This document shows positions 1 to 6,781 of a stretch of 8,437 nucleotides of DNA, piece by piece. Under the pieces are notes generated by a model. That model was not told the DNA's origin and ran no database searches. It was given only the letters and a program-made list of their open reading frames with translations. The translations under genes and the position numbers were made by a program. Origin of the DNA: Lachnospiraceae bacterium UBA4316 (GTDB lineage Bacteria; Bacillota; Clostridia; Lachnospirales; Lachnospiraceae); NCBI GenBank assembly GCA_002394535.1, contig DGUG01000138.1, positions 1 through 8,437 of the forward strand. The letters run 5' to 3'. Within the stretch, counting starts at the first letter, position 1. The number at the start of each line of letters is the position of its first letter.

Positions 1-3
1 AAA

Positions 4-12
4 TGATATAAT
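4..12 (+). promoter_or_regulatory. Possible extended -10 promoter element of the methyltransferase gene
   Basis: TGATATAAT is a perfect extended -10 match (TGn followed by TATAAT). A start site about seven bases downstream would fall at or just before the ATG at 20, so the mRNA would be leaderless or nearly so, which agrees with the missing Shine-Dalgarno sequence. Any -35 element lies outside the window, and an AT-rich chance match is possible. Confidence 0.4.
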
Positions 13-19
13 TTCTGTC

Positions 20-1426
20 ATGAATGCAGATATGGATTACAAAAATAACGATCCGGCCTCTCTTCCCGGGGATTTTACCGAAAGGATGAAATCACAGCTG
101 GGTAAAGATTACGGATCATTCATAGACAGCTATAAACTGCCCTATACAAAAGCTCTGAGAATGAGCAGGCAGAGGATTTTCCCTGTCGATATTGCACGTA
201 TGAGCCGGATTTCCTCCGGCCGTGATAACCCCGAAACCGTTGACTGGTGCCCATTTGGGTACTATTACGAGGACCATGAGCCGGGGAAAAATGTTCTTCA
301 TGAGCTTGGGGCATATTATATACAGGAGGCATCGGCAATGCTTCCCGTAACTCTTCTTGATATTAACGATTCAGGTCAGAAGGTACTTGATCTGTGCGCT
401 GCTCCCGGGGGTAAGACCACACAGATCGCGGATCTTATGAACGGACGCGGACTCCTTGTGGCTAACGAGATAATCCCGTCAAGAGCCGCAATTCTGTCGG
501 AAAACATTGAACGCATGGGAGTTACCAATGGGCTTGTTGTAAATGAGGAGCCTGCTGCACTCACTTCCAGGTTTTTGGGATACTTCGACCGGATACTGGT
601 GGATGCTCCCTGCTCCGGAGAGGGGATGTTTCGAAAGCATCCTGAAGCTTCACAGCAGTGGAGTCCTGATAATGTGAAGATGTGTGCAAATCGGCAGGAT
701 ATGATACTTGATTGTGCCGCAGATATGCTAAATGACGGCGGCAGGATCGTTTACAGCACTTGTACATTCTCACCCGAAGAAGACGAGGGTAGTATTGAGA
801 GGTTCCTGTTGCGCCATCCCGATTTTACGGCAGAGAAAATGCACCGCATCTATCCCCACACCCACAAGGGCGAAGGCCACTTTGCCGCTGTTCTGACAAG
901 GATAACGGGCAGCAGATCCCTAAACGGCAGTTCAGACTCGTCCGCAAAATCAAAATCCAAGGACAGCTCCCGTTCTCCCAAAATACCGCGGGAGCGTATC
1001 ATGTTGCTGAATAATTTTCTGGAAAGCACACTATCTTCCGGATGTAAATACAGACAGCAGGTTACCGATGATTCCAGGCGTCTTGTGGCATTCGGGGAGA
1101 GCATTTACCTTGCTCCCGAGATCATGCCCGATATTAAGGGGCTCAAAGTGCTTCGCGCAGGCCTCAGGCTTGGGAGTTTCAAGAAGATGCGATTCGAGCC
1201 CGATCACGCACTCTCGCACGCTCTGCGATATGAAGATGCCCTTTGTGCCGTAAATCTTGATGCGGATTCGGAAGAGGCAAAAAAATACATCACAGGTCTG
1301 ACTCTTTCCTGTGATGCATCCGTTAAAGGCTGGTGCCTTGTGTGTGTCGAACATCTGGGACTTGGCTGGGGCAAAGCTTCCGGCGGTGTGATCAAAAACC
1401 ACTTTCCGCGTGGATTGCGTCGCTAA
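20..1426 (+). CDS. rsmF: RsmF/NOL1-NOP2-sun family 16S rRNA cytosine-5 methyltransferase
   Basis: This is an S-adenosylmethionine-dependent enzyme of the NOL1/NOP2/sun family that forms 5-methylcytidine in 16S rRNA, acting in the cytoplasm. Visible motifs are YYIQEASAMLP (residues 99-109), the SAM-binding motif I VLDLCAAPGGKT (122-133), motif IV VDAPCSGEGMFRK (194-206, conserved Cys198) and motif VI STCTFSPEEDEG (246-257, catalytic Cys248). Both cysteines needed by the m5C mechanism are present. A Ser/Lys-rich linker (about 297-320) joins the catalytic domain to an RsmF-type C-terminal domain ending in GGVIKNHFPRGLRR. The length of 468 residues fits the family. The start is uncertain: ATG at 20 lacks a Shine-Dalgarno sequence, ATG at 32 is an alternative, and the frame stays open to the window edge. 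Family similarity is clear only from about residue 15. The precise target (C1407 in E. coli RsmF) is not determinable here. The gene converges on the minus-strand genes. Confidence 0.93.
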   Translation: MNADMDYKNNDPASLPGDFTERMKSQLGKDYGSFIDSYKLPYTKALRMSRQRIFPVDIARMSRISSGRDNPETVDWCPFGYYYEDHEPGKNVLHELGAYYIQEASAMLPVTLLDINDSGQKVLDLCAAPGGKTTQIADLMNGRGLLVANEIIPSRAAILSENIERMGVTNGLVVNEEPAALTSRFLGYFDRILVDAPCSGEGMFRKHPEASQQWSPDNVKMCANRQDMILDCAADMLNDGGRIVYSTCTFSPEEDEGSIERFLLRHPDFTAEKMHRIYPHTHKGEGHFAAVLTRITGSRSLNGSSDSSAKSKSKDSSRSPKIPRERIMLLNNFLESTLSSGCKYRQQVTDDSRRLVAFGESIYLAPEIMPDIKGLKVLRAGLRLGSFKKMRFEPDHALSHALRYEDALCAVNLDADSEEAKKYITGLTLSCDASVKGWCLVCVEHLGLGWGKASGGVIKNHFPRGLRR

Positions 1427-1448
1427 TCGTTCTTCTGATCTACAACCA

Positions 1449-1467
1449 ACATTTGCGAAGCAAATGT
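1449..1467. terminator. Intergenic hairpin 1, GCGAAGC type, possible bidirectional terminator
   Basis: A perfect 8-bp inverted repeat, ACATTTGC / GCAAATGT, closes a GAA triloop. It sits in the convergent spacer between the methyltransferase and the DUF6062 gene. The GCGAAGC core is known to form an exceptionally stable mini-hairpin as DNA. No T tract follows on either strand, so it is not a canonical intrinsic terminator. It may act as a 3'-end stability element or a weak or factor-assisted terminator. Confidence 0.5.
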
Positions 1468-1472
1468 CGCCG

Positions 1473-1499
1473 TGACTAGATCGCTTCGCAATCAAGTCA
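1473..1499. terminator. Intergenic hairpin 2, covering the DUF6062 stop codon
   Basis: A 27-base imperfect palindrome runs from TGACT to AGTCA. It has stems of 5, 3 and 2 bp separated by two single mismatches, and a TTC loop. Read on the minus strand its core is again GCGAAGC, so hairpins 1 and 2 carry the same core in opposite orientation. It overlaps the TGA stop (1492-1494) of the minus-strand DUF6062 gene. No T tract is seen after it, so a terminator role is tentative. Confidence 0.45.
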
Positions 1500-2211
1500 T
1501 ATATCCTGTAAGTTTCTGGATCGTGCGCGGAATCGCATCCTTTGACTCTTTCCAGTCCTTGTCCTGATTCTCGTATTTGAACTTCTCGACAAACCACGAA
1601 ATGTCTTCTTCTATCCGGTCCAGATTACGGCTCTGGATTTCAAAGAGCTCTGACGTAAAATCATCAAGCAGCTTTCCCTTCAGATACCCCGGGGCTTCAT
1701 GAAGTAGTTCGCCCATATGCGGAAGGCAAAATCCCTTGCCACTCTTTATCTTTTCCCTGAATTCCGTATCATTTTCATATAAATGGAAAAATGTGGCGAT
1801 ATAGCGCTTGTACGTGTCCCTGTAGTAATCACAGACAAAGCACTTTCCGGTAAGACCGGTTATGTACTCTTCAACGTTTGATGTGCCGCCTTTTGAGAAC
1901 AGGCCTCCCTTTGCTCCCCTGTAGCTTTTCATTTCCTTTTTGATATCTTCGGAAACTTTATGGACGTGACTGGTCAATATAAGCGCATTGCCGAGAGAAT
2001 TGCCGTATTTGTACATCATACCGAAGTGACGTCTGCAAAAACCGTTCTTATCGGTCATCTCCCTTATATTGCTTTCCATATATGATGCACCGGGACCTAT
2101 GGCATACTCTATCGCGTCATTTTCAAGCGACTGCTCGGCATTGCAGATCGGGCATTCATCATTCGCATTAACGGCATCATTGACCGGTATAGTATATAAC
2201 TTCTCTTTCAT
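1492..2211 (-). CDS. DUF6062 family cysteine-rich protein of unknown function
   Basis: The 239-residue product resembles the DUF6062 proteins of Clostridia, whose function is unknown to me. The sequence shows a doubled metal-site pattern: CPIC (20-23) with CRRH (59-62), then CFVC (124-127) with CLPH (162-165). The spacing is nearly identical (35 and 34 residues between the second and third ligand), which points to an internal duplication with two probable zinc sites. No signal peptide or membrane helix is seen, so it is probably cytoplasmic. The C-terminal third is charged and helical. The start lies one base after the upstream TetR stop codon; only a weak GGGG purine run precedes it, so translation is probably coupled to the regulator. 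That spacing makes co-expression with the TetR gene very likely. The family assignment is from memory of motif and length. Confidence 0.8.
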   Translation of the reverse strand: MKEKLYTIPVNDAVNANDECPICNAEQSLENDAIEYAIGPGASYMESNIREMTDKNGFCRRHFGMMYKYGNSLGNALILTSHVHKVSEDIKKEMKSYRGAKGGLFSKGGTSNVEEYITGLTGKCFVCDYYRDTYKRYIATFFHLYENDTEFREKIKSGKGFCLPHMGELLHEAPGYLKGKLLDDFTSELFEIQSRNLDRIEEDISWFVEKFKYENQDKDWKESKDAIPRTIQKLTGYMT

Positions 2212-2212
2212 A

Positions 2213-3091
2213 TCATGACCCCGAGATATTCTTCTCGGCTTCCCTCATAATATCGTCAAAAGTTTCCGGAGCATCGGGATCCTTTTTTGCTTCATCCTCT
2301 TCCGAAGCTTTGCTTTCTTCGCCCTCTTCGCCCTCTTCCGCTTCAGGCTCTTCCTCCCCTTCTACAAGCGGTTTCTTGCCGGCCATAAGCCTTTCCTCGA
2401 AGGTCATGTCAAGCTTCATCTCTTTCATGACAGTCTCGTTACGCTCATATACCTCTTCCTTGGCAACAGAAACCTTGTCGTCGGTATCGCTCACATAGAA
2501 GTGGGTTTTAAGAAGTGTTAAGTACTCCGAGAACTCCTCGTATAACGAATCGGCGTCCGGATCGTCCACCTTGAAATTCTGCTCAAGGAAGCCGTTGCTT
2601 ACCCAGTCAATTATATCTATTATCCTCGGAAGCTGGTCGGGCTGGACAAGCTTTCTGCTGTCGATCTGGTTGTAAATATTGCCATAGGTCTTGTCAAGCT
2701 CACTGACAGCGCTGCCTATGGATGCAATGGCCTCCTCTTCTCTCTCAAGTTTCAGGCTCCTTAAGAATCTTCCCATAAAAGGATAATTTCTCATTACCCT
2801 TACTCTTGCCTGGCTGATCTGGGAAACAAGCGAAAACAGATCCTTTTCACTCTTTTTTACCGTGCGGGTCAGTTCAAGAATCATGTACTTTGTACTGTAA
2901 TCGCATATAAAATCATACAGCCCCTGTTTGCTGGTAAAATAGTGAAACAGTAATCCTTTTGAGATCCCTGCCTCCTTAACGATCACATCGGTACTCGCAT
3001 CCTTGTAACCTTTTAATGCAAAGGTCTTGAGTGCGGCATTTATTATCGCATCCTGCTTATCCTTTTTGACATCGAAAAATTTTGAATTCAT
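2213..3091 (-). CDS. TetR/AcrR family transcriptional regulator with long acidic C-terminal tail
   Basis: The N-terminus is a TetR DNA-binding domain: a helix around DAIINAALKTFALKGYKDAS (14-33) followed by the helix-turn-helix TDVIVKEAGISKGLLFHYFTSKQGLYDF (about 34-61). Residues about 65-200 form the helical ligand-binding and dimer domain. At 292 residues it is far longer than the usual 190-220. The excess is a tail from about 205, with a very Glu-rich stretch (244-268) built partly on a tandem EEG repeat. The start is well supported by GGAGG five bases upstream of ATG 3091. The gene lies just beyond the terminator of the transporter-GLUG operon and one base before the DUF6062 gene. It probably regulates itself, and possibly the neighbouring exporter genes, but its ligand and targets are not visible. 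Confidence 0.92.
   Translation of the reverse strand: MNSKFFDVKKDKQDAIINAALKTFALKGYKDASTDVIVKEAGISKGLLFHYFTSKQGLYDFICDYSTKYMILELTRTVKKSEKDLFSLVSQISQARVRVMRNYPFMGRFLRSLKLEREEEAIASIGSAVSELDKTYGNIYNQIDSRKLVQPDQLPRIIDIIDWVSNGFLEQNFKVDDPDADSLYEEFSEYLTLLKTHFYVSDTDDKVSVAKEEVYERNETVMKEMKLDMTFEERLMAGKKPLVEGEEEPEAEEGEEGEESKASEEDEAKKDPDAPETFDDIMREAEKNISGS
2321..2338 (-). repeat. Two-copy 9-bp tandem repeat encoding Glu-Glu-Gly
   Basis: GCCCTCTTC occurs twice in perfect tandem, encoding residues 252-257 (EEGEEG) of the TetR regulator's acidic tail. The unit is a multiple of three, so copy-number change would alter tail length without a frameshift. Confidence 0.75.
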
Positions 3092-3096
3092 ACTCT

Positions 3097-3101
3097 CCTC
3101 C
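3097..3101 (-). promoter_or_regulatory. Ribosome binding site fixing the TetR start
   Basis: GGAGG on the minus strand lies five bases before ATG 3091, within the longer purine run GGAGGAG. This supports the annotated start of the regulator. Confidence 0.85.
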
Positions 3102-3119
3102 GCTTATATAGCGATTCTA
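3101..3119 (-). promoter_or_regulatory. Candidate -10 box and operator-like palindrome upstream of the TetR gene
   Basis: On the minus strand TAGAAT (3119-3114) resembles a -10 hexamer and would start transcription about 15 bases before the ATG. It is followed at once by CGCTATATAAGCG (3113-3101), with CGCT / AGCG arms around an AT centre, over the predicted start site and touching the ribosome binding site. A regulator bound there could block its own transcription. No good -35 is seen: the upstream sequence is the T tract and stem of the preceding terminator. A TATATAA alternative (3110-3104) lies too close to the ATG. Confidence 0.3.
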
Positions 3120-3125
3120 CACGTG

Positions 3126-3158
3126 AAAAATAGGCTTGACCCCTTCGGTCAAGCCTAT
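3126..3158 (-). terminator. Rho-independent terminator of the transporter-GLUG operon
   Basis: A perfect 12-bp stem, ATAGGCTTGACC / GGTCAAGCCTAT, encloses a five-base loop and on the minus strand runs into TTTTT. It begins 23 bases after the stop codon of the GLUG gene and ends about 35 bases before the TetR start, so it separates the two minus-strand units. There is no T run on the plus-strand side, so it is directional. Confidence 0.93.
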
Positions 3159-3181
3159 ACTATCATAAGTTATGTAAACAG

Positions 3182-6100
3182 TCAATCCTCTTTCTTCGGC
3201 TTCTTTTGTCTGTTCTTTTTGCTCCCTGACCCCCCAGTCTTCCTTCTTCTTGCCACAACCGCTGTGATCACTCCCGCTGCAACCGCTGCACCGGACCCGG
3301 CCGCTATAGGTATCCACAGCTTACCTTCATGCCCCTTTTTTTCTTCAATGACCCGTACGACAACTTCGTTTCCCGGTGCACTGAATGTAATATATTTACC
3401 GAAAACATCACACTCAGCCTCTTCATAACTGCCTCCGTTACCAAGCATAACAGTGACATTTTCCGCCTCATCCGGCATCTGATACCTTATACGGTGTGAC
3501 ATGGAACCGTCATCCGGTATAGCAAGTACATATTCTTCCTGACCGTCTGCCACCCCGTCTATCATAGTTACTTTAAGTTCATCATTTTTTCTGAACATGC
3601 CGTCAACGAGAAATACAGACTGCTTGTTATTTCTTATCTGCTCACTTGCGAGGCTTGAAGCGTACCTTACGATTTCTCCGTTTATCTCAGTATCTTCGTA
3701 TATGACCTTTGCCTCATCAAAATCCCACTCTATATACTGGTCGTCATCAAGAACAACCTTATCATCGTATGTATTATCATCATCCGGGTTTCTTATGATG
3801 ACCTCATCAAGAGGTACTTCCTCAGGATAGATTTCCTCGCCGACTCTTTTTTCTACACTCGAAACCACTATATCATCCACGATGTAATCCACCCTCATCA
3901 GCGAATACTCTCCGGGTAATCCGTCCATCGCAAGAAGATCCCTGTACTCAACCGGTTCCGCCACCCCGGTACGGCTGATCCTGTCCAGTCCGGCAAGGGT
4001 GCTGCTGACAAACACATTCCTCTTAATCTTAGCCCCGTCATCAACATAGCCTGCAACAGCCCCCGTAAAGTTTGTACCTTCCGTTATATTGGGCATTGCC
4101 ACGCAGTCGGTGATATCCGCGCCGGTTCCGCATATTCCTCCGATGTATGACTGCCCGGCCAGTACTCCCTTCTCGTAGGACTGTCTTATTGTTGCATATG
4201 ACCTTCCGGCTATTCCGCCCACGTAGTCTCCTGATTCGGATGAAACTTTGGAAAAATCACTGCACCGAAGTATGGTCCCTATCTCATGAAGTCCGCACAC
4301 TCCTCCCACATAGCTCTTTTTACCGCGAACGTCCGCCTTGTTTTTGTTGTTACGGAGCACACATTTAGTCCTGTATGTTGAATTGACGCTTGAGTCCTTA
4401 ACTCCCGTCACATCACCCTCAAGGTCAAAATCATACTCCTCGGCCATCGTACCTGCTATACCGCCTGTATTGATATCACCACGGACACTTCCGAAGTTGG
4501 AACAATCAGCAACGGTTGCATCAATACTTGTCTCGCACACATCATTAGACTCGTCCTCGTAAACAGTGGAATAATCCATATCAAGAACACCGTCCATAGC
4601 ATCGGTAAACAGGAGCATTATCGTTGAAAACTTATCATTTACATCTTCAAGATCATTGCAGACCGTATCAGTTGAACCCTTCATCTCATTGTTGAGATAT
4701 CCCAGATTATCGCTCATTCCCTGGATGTTTGATACAAGGCTGTTTGTCCTGAGTCTGTACTCATTGGACAGCTGCGGAAACTGTACGGCTCCCCTGCCTG
4801 CAACATCACTTATGATGCTCTTCATCTGGCTTCCGGCATCCTTCAGGTTTCCTGCCATGTTCTTGATGTTTTTGGCAGTTTCCTTTCCGTCACCCTTTGC
4901 GTCCTCACTCATCTCATCAGAGTGTGCCATAACAATATCCGCTATGGTCTGGGCATTTTCGGATAATACCGCTGCATAATCTTTTCCGTTTTTCGTCTGA
5001 TATTCTGCTCTGGCTTTTCCTTCCGCCCATTTCGCAACTTCCGCTTCGGCAGCCGCATCCGCTTCGGCTTTTTGCGAATCGGTGAGTTCATCGTATTTAT
5101 TTGTATTCCATTCACCATCAGTTACTTTCTTATCTATATAATCCTGTCTTTTTTGGGCACGGATAGTCTCACGTTCGTTTTTGATGGTATCCTCTTCGGA
5201 ATTCATATACTCGTCATAGTACTTTTCATATTCACCCGTCGCATCTTCTATGGCCTTTTTGGCATTATCATACCTTGTCTTTTCGCCATCATCCATATAA
5301 TTGTAAATATCAAGATCTTCAGCCAGCTCTTCAACATTGCCCGCTGCCTTCTTCAAATCACCCCCGGCATCCGTCAGATCATCCATAGGACCGCCGTTCT
5401 TCGATGTTTCATCAAGAACGTACTCTATCCTGCCCATGATCTGGTTGGTAGAATTCATGGCACCGTTAACAAAATCCTCCGTACTGTTTGCAAGGTAGCC
5501 CGTATCGGACAATGCCATATCCGCAAAATTCTTGATAACATTAAGCCTTGCGGATACCACTCCCGAAGAGTTGTCGGTATCACTGATGGTTTTCTCCACA
5601 GCATCATGTAATCCGTTAATGTTTTCGGAAAGCTGTGCGATTATATCTTTTGTAAGGTCCAGCCTGATGTATGGCTCTGCCTGTCCTATTATTCCTCCTA
5701 TATCTTTTCTGCCGTTAAGGCTTCCGTTATTGATACAGTCATGAACATACCCCGATGACCTGCCGACGATGCCGCCCACATTGTATCCCACATGCTCGTA
5801 ACCTACCGTCGAATCATTTGCGCACGAAGAAATCTCCCCCGTATTGCTGCCGACGATACCTCCTATATCCACAGGATTCGACGTTGCGGATATTGATTTT
5901 TTGTTTCCGTCTTCCCTGCCCATATTAAGGAGTGAAGTAAACAGTTCTTCAACCTTGATATCGGACAAACCTGTCTGCATTTCCTTCGTTACGGTGTTTA
6001 TGTCAGCCTTTGTAGAGCACCCCGTCACAAGTCCTGCGTTTGTGCCGCATACGCCTCCTACGTGATGAAGTCCTGTGATTTTTCCCGTCACGCTGCAGGC

Positions 6101-6781
6101 AGATATTATTCCCGTAGCTTCATTATATCCGACTATTCCGCCGATATAATCGTATCCTTCAACATACCCGTCATATTTGCACTGAGCGATCATTCCCGCG
6201 TTATCGCCTACTATTCCGCCGATATCAAAAGGCTTGCCTGCCGGTTTCATGATACCTATAACGTTCAAGTTTCTGATCACCGCCGCAGGTGAAGTCTTGG
6301 AAAAGATGGCGATATAGTTTTGTTCCTCCGTATAGGCGGCACGGTTTATAGTGTGCCCCTGGCCGTCAAACACTCCGCAAAAGAGGGGTACGGGAACAAA
6401 CTCTTTCATATTGAAATCAATGTTGTCGGTAAGAACAACGTATTTATCCGCCGACCATGTATCAAGCGTGCACTTTCGTGCAAAATCGCACCACTCCTCG
6501 TAATTGCCGATGCGAACTTCCGTCATCTCGGTAATATCGGGTCTTGCTATAGAAGGGTCGTATGTTCTCTGGGAATTTCCGTCCTCTTTTTCTTCTTCCT
6601 CTTCTGTCTCCTTTTCACCATCCGTATCATCGGCATCTTCATCATCCTCATCAACGGATATATTGATCGTTTTGCTCGCTGTCTCTGCCTTATCCGCATT
6701 TTCGGCATAAACAGGCACACACTCTCCCATAAGAAGTAATATGATGCATAATACAGAAGGGAGCTTTTTGTTAATCTTCAT
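3182..6781 (-). CDS. Secreted, membrane-anchored GLUG-repeat protein with large helical insertion
   Basis: This 1199-residue surface protein has no function I recognise. It begins with a signal peptide (1-26, ending VPVYA before ENAD), then an acidic linker (44-67). A beta-helix lead-in (about 86-185) contains the typical GVFDGQGHTI (136-145). GLUG motifs lie at 187, 213, 241, 306, 335 and 361. Residues about 375-735 are predicted helical/coiled coil with a highly charged middle. GLUG-like motifs resume at 772, 825, 854, 880 and 906. A beta-rich, perhaps Ig-like, domain (about 955-1148), one membrane helix (1155-1177) and a Lys/Arg-rich tail follow; the stop-transfer topology puts the body outside. 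No LPXTG signal or HExxH protease motif is seen. ATG 6781 is chosen over ATG 6853 because AGGAGG lies nine bases upstream and the signal peptide starts there. It overlaps the transporter gene by 11 bp. Confidence 0.85.
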   Translation of the reverse strand: MKINKKLPSVLCIILLLMGECVPVYAENADKAETASKTINISVDEDDEDADDTDGEKETEEEEEKEDGNSQRTYDPSIARPDITEMTEVRIGNYEEWCDFARKCTLDTWSADKYVVLTDNIDFNMKEFVPVPLFCGVFDGQGHTINRAAYTEEQNYIAIFSKTSPAAVIRNLNVIGIMKPAGKPFDIGGIVGDNAGMIAQCKYDGYVEGYDYIGGIVGYNEATGIISACSVTGKITGLHHVGGVCGTNAGLVTGCSTKADINTVTKEMQTGLSDIKVEELFTSLLNMGREDGNKKSISATSNPVDIGGIVGSNTGEISSCANDSTVGYEHVGYNVGGIVGRSSGYVHDCINNGSLNGRKDIGGIIGQAEPYIRLDLTKDIIAQLSENINGLHDAVEKTISDTDNSSGVVSARLNVIKNFADMALSDTGYLANSTEDFVNGAMNSTNQIMGRIEYVLDETSKNGGPMDDLTDAGGDLKKAAGNVEELAEDLDIYNYMDDGEKTRYDNAKKAIEDATGEYEKYYDEYMNSEEDTIKNERETIRAQKRQDYIDKKVTDGEWNTNKYDELTDSQKAEADAAAEAEVAKWAEGKARAEYQTKNGKDYAAVLSENAQTIADIVMAHSDEMSEDAKGDGKETAKNIKNMAGNLKDAGSQMKSIISDVAGRGAVQFPQLSNEYRLRTNSLVSNIQGMSDNLGYLNNEMKGSTDTVCNDLEDVNDKFSTIMLLFTDAMDGVLDMDYSTVYEDESNDVCETSIDATVADCSNFGSVRGDINTGGIAGTMAEEYDFDLEGDVTGVKDSSVNSTYRTKCVLRNNKNKADVRGKKSYVGGVCGLHEIGTILRCSDFSKVSSESGDYVGGIAGRSYATIRQSYEKGVLAGQSYIGGICGTGADITDCVAMPNITEGTNFTGAVAGYVDDGAKIKRNVFVSSTLAGLDRISRTGVAEPVEYRDLLAMDGLPGEYSLMRVDYIVDDIVVSSVEKRVGEEIYPEEVPLDEVIIRNPDDDNTYDDKVVLDDDQYIEWDFDEAKVIYEDTEINGEIVRYASSLASEQIRNNKQSVFLVDGMFRKNDELKVTMIDGVADGQEEYVLAIPDDGSMSHRIRYQMPDEAENVTVMLGNGGSYEEAECDVFGKYITFSAPGNEVVVRVIEEKKGHEGKLWIPIAAGSGAAVAAGVITAVVARRRKTGGSGSKKNRQKKPKKED
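3251..3319 (-). other. C-terminal transmembrane anchor of the GLUG protein
   Basis: Residues 1155-1177 form a hydrophobic small-residue helix (LWIPIAAGSGAAVAAGVITA and on), followed by RRR and a Lys-rich tail, a clear stop-transfer signal with the tail in the cytoplasm. Confidence 0.85.
4049..4468 (-). repeat. Second GLUG-motif block of the surface protein
   Basis: Five GLUG-like cores (TGGIAG, VGGVCG, VGGIAG, IGGICG and the degenerate TGAVAG) lie at residues 772, 825, 854, 880 and 906. They resume the solenoid pattern after the helical insertion. Confidence 0.75.
4577..5659 (-). other. Helical/coiled-coil insertion region of the GLUG protein
   Basis: Residues about 375-735 contain no GLUG motif and are rich in Ala, Glu, Lys, Asn and Asp with heptad-like hydrophobics. 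The outer parts (380-490 and 600-735) are moderately hydrophilic helices. The centre (about 490-600) is strongly charged, which suits an antiparallel helical hairpin with a charged tip. The fold is inferred from composition only. Confidence 0.65.
5684..6223 (-). repeat. First GLUG-motif block of the surface protein
   Basis: Six imperfect repeats with the core [IV]GG[IV][VIC]G lie at residues 187, 213, 241, 306, 335 and 361. Between cores a Cys often follows a turn, as in ISAC and ISSC. Such repeats are known in GLUG (PF07581-type) proteins and are thought to build a beta-solenoid. A 60-residue loop interrupts the block between the third and fourth copies. Confidence 0.8.
6704..6781 (-). other. 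Signal peptide of the GLUG protein
   Basis: Residues 1-26 show a basic n-region (MKINKK), a hydrophobic core (VLCIILLLMG) and an A-X-A-like end VYA before ENAD, as expected for Sec export and signal peptidase I cleavage. Confidence 0.85.

Noticed and set aside
1031..1597. Minus-strand 188-codon frame overlapping the methyltransferase gene end and the convergent spacer
   Set aside because: It is antisense to a clear rRNA methyltransferase, overlaps the DUF6062 gene in another frame and shows no recognisable domain.
2321..2338. Tandem 9-bp repeat as a phase-variation switch
   Set aside because: Only two copies and a unit divisible by three, so slippage would not switch the gene off.
3027..3428. 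Plus-strand 133-codon frame crossing the terminator
   Set aside because: It overlaps the starts and ends of two well-supported minus-strand genes and runs through the terminator hairpin; its low-complexity translation reflects the opposite strand.
5072..5611. Plus-strand 179-codon frame with hydrophobic, membrane-like translation
   Set aside because: It lies wholly antisense to the charged helical region of the GLUG gene; antisense of Glu/Lys-rich codons gives Phe/Leu/Ile-rich translations. No ribosome binding site or family resemblance.
4049..6223. Repeated short motifs on the DNA level that might suggest a repeat array or CRISPR
   Set aside because: The repeats are degenerate at DNA level, irregularly spaced and fully explained by coding for GLUG motifs.
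3182..6781. GLUG protein as an IgA-peptidase-like or sortase-anchored protein
   Set aside because: No HExxH zinc-protease motif and no LPXTG signal were found; the C-terminus is an ordinary membrane anchor with a basic tail.
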